The notes under the pieces were generated by a model. It saw only the letters and a list, made by a program, of their open reading frames with translations. It was not told the origin of the DNA and did not search any database. DNA of 7,276 nucleotides from Nitrospirales bacterium (GTDB lineage: Bacteria > Nitrospirota > Nitrospiria > Nitrospirales > UBA2166), in contig JAJDBL010000305.1 in assembly GCA_029261375.1 (NCBI GenBank), positions 1 to 7,276 of the forward strand, given 5' to 3'. Of this stretch, positions 6,503-7,276 are shown piece after piece. Each line of letters starts with the position of its first letter. The stretch's first letter is position 1. Position numbers and translations under genes: made by a program.

Positions 6503-7276
6503 TCATTTGGCCGGAGTCGACGCAGCCTCGCGAATACTTTTCTCGATTTCTGAGGCAAAATCAGGATGGGCCTTAAGAAATTCTCGCGCCGCGTCTCTTC
6601 CCTGCCCAATACGCTCGCCTTTGTATGAGTACCAGGCTCCGCTTCGGTCGACAATGCGTCTTTCTACACCCAAATCAATCAATTCACCAACTTTTGAAAT
6701 GCCCTGGTTAAACAAAACATCAAACTCAGCCTGCCGGAAAGGAGGAGCCATTTTATTCTTCACGACCTTTACTCGGACACGGTTTCCCATGACGGCTTGT
6801 CCTTCTTTGATCGTTTCTATACGGCGAATATCCAAACGAACCGACGTGTAGAACTTGAGCGCATTGCCGCCGGTGGTGGTTTCAGGACTTCCAAACATCA
6901 CCCCAATTTTCATGCGAATCTGGTTGATGAAGATGACTGTGGTGTGGGACTTCGAGATTGCACCAGTCAGTTTTCTGAGCGCCTGTGACATCAAGCGAGC
7001 CTGCGCACCCATCTGCGCGTCGCCCATCTCACCTTCAATCTCTGAGCGCGGAACCAGCGCCGCCACGGAATCAATGACAATCACATCGACAGCACCACTT
7101 CGAACTAGCATCTCCGTAATATCAAGCGCTTGCTCACCTGCATCGGGCTGGGAGAGGAGAAGATCATCCGTTTGGACACCCAAGACCCTGGCATAACTAA
7201 GATCTAACGCATGCTCTGCATCGATGAACGCGGCGGTGCCTCCTGCTTTTTGGGCCTCAGCGACCGTGTGGAGCGT
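6503..7276 (-). CDS. recA: Recombinase RecA (5' end beyond the window)
   Basis: ATP-dependent strand-exchange protein that forms filaments on single-stranded DNA and triggers LexA cleavage in the SOS response. The minus-strand frame is open to the right edge, giving 257 codons that begin just after the Walker A GKTT and correspond to about E. coli residue 76 onward; the full protein would be near 332 residues. Visible landmarks are FIDAEHALD with the catalytic glutamate (equivalent to E. coli Glu96), [10 protein letters not shown], the Walker B strand [12 protein letters not shown], the L1 region [32 protein letters not shown], the L2 region [21 protein letters not shown] and [14 protein letters not shown]. 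The C-terminus ends in [10 protein letters not shown], without the strongly acidic tail of E. coli RecA. The promoter and any LexA box lie outside the window. No recX follows; alaS is next. Confidence 0.98.
   Translation of the reverse strand, partial: TLHTVAEAQKAGGTAAFIDAEHALDLSYARVLGVQTDDLLLSQPDAGEQALDITEMLVRSGAVDVIVIDSVAALVPRSEIEGEMGDAQMGAQARLMSQALRKLTGAISKSHTTVIFINQIRMKIGVMFGSPETTTGGNALKFYTSVRLDIRRIETIKEGQAVMGNRVRVKVVKNKMAPPFRQAEFDVLFNQGISKVGELIDLGVERRIVDRSGAWYSYKGERIGQGRDAAREFLKAHPDFASEIEKSIREAASTPAK

Noticed and set aside
1..7276. tRNA or rRNA genes, CRISPR array, insertion sequence, or defence system
   Set aside because: No transposase, spaced direct-repeat array, tRNA-like cloverleaf or defence-type protein domain was seen; the window is nearly fully accounted for by conserved genes.

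Overview
The window is a compact bacterial chromosomal segment in which every recognisable gene lies on the minus strand. Reading in the direction of transcription (from high to low coordinates) the order is recA (cut by the right edge), alaS, ruvX, mltG, a RidA-family gene, a gene for a small protein with a C-terminal J domain, and an AmpG-like major facilitator permease (cut by the left edge). The combination recA-alaS-ruvX-mltG, together with the style of the intergenic repeat and a moderate GC content, made me think of Nitrospira or a relative (Nitrospirota). That is recognition from memory, not a database result. Nothing in the window looks like phage, plasmid or a defence island.

Right part (about 3280-7276): the housekeeping block. 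RecA (DNA strand exchange) is followed after 99 nt by a full-length alanyl-tRNA synthetase, then after 19 nt by RuvX (YqgF, RNase H-fold, 16S rRNA 5'-end maturation). There is no recX between recA and alaS, where many bacteria keep it.

Middle part (about 1829-3287): mltG starts inside the last codons of ruvX (8-nt overlap) with a very strong ribosome binding site, and the RidA gene starts 4 nt after the mltG stop. alaS-ruvX-mltG-ridA therefore looks like one transcription unit with translational coupling. MltG is the membrane-anchored endolytic transglycosylase that ends growing glycan strands. RidA proteins hydrolyse reactive enamine/imine metabolites.

Left part (1-1828): a 202-residue protein with an acidic helical N-terminal half, a run of seven arginines and a C-terminal J domain with an intact HPD motif; then a 143-bp non-coding element with perfect 15-bp inverted ends and more internal structure; then an AmpG-like permease that starts 34 nt after the element. 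AmpG proteins import muropeptides for cell-wall recycling, so with MltG the window carries two peptidoglycan-related genes, although the repeat separates the permease from the operon.

Overall this is mostly an ordinary, well-conserved region. I see no convincing new system. The two points most worth a second look are the structured inverted-repeat element at 972-1114 and the unusual J-domain protein beside it. No stretch longer than 300 bases is without a gene.
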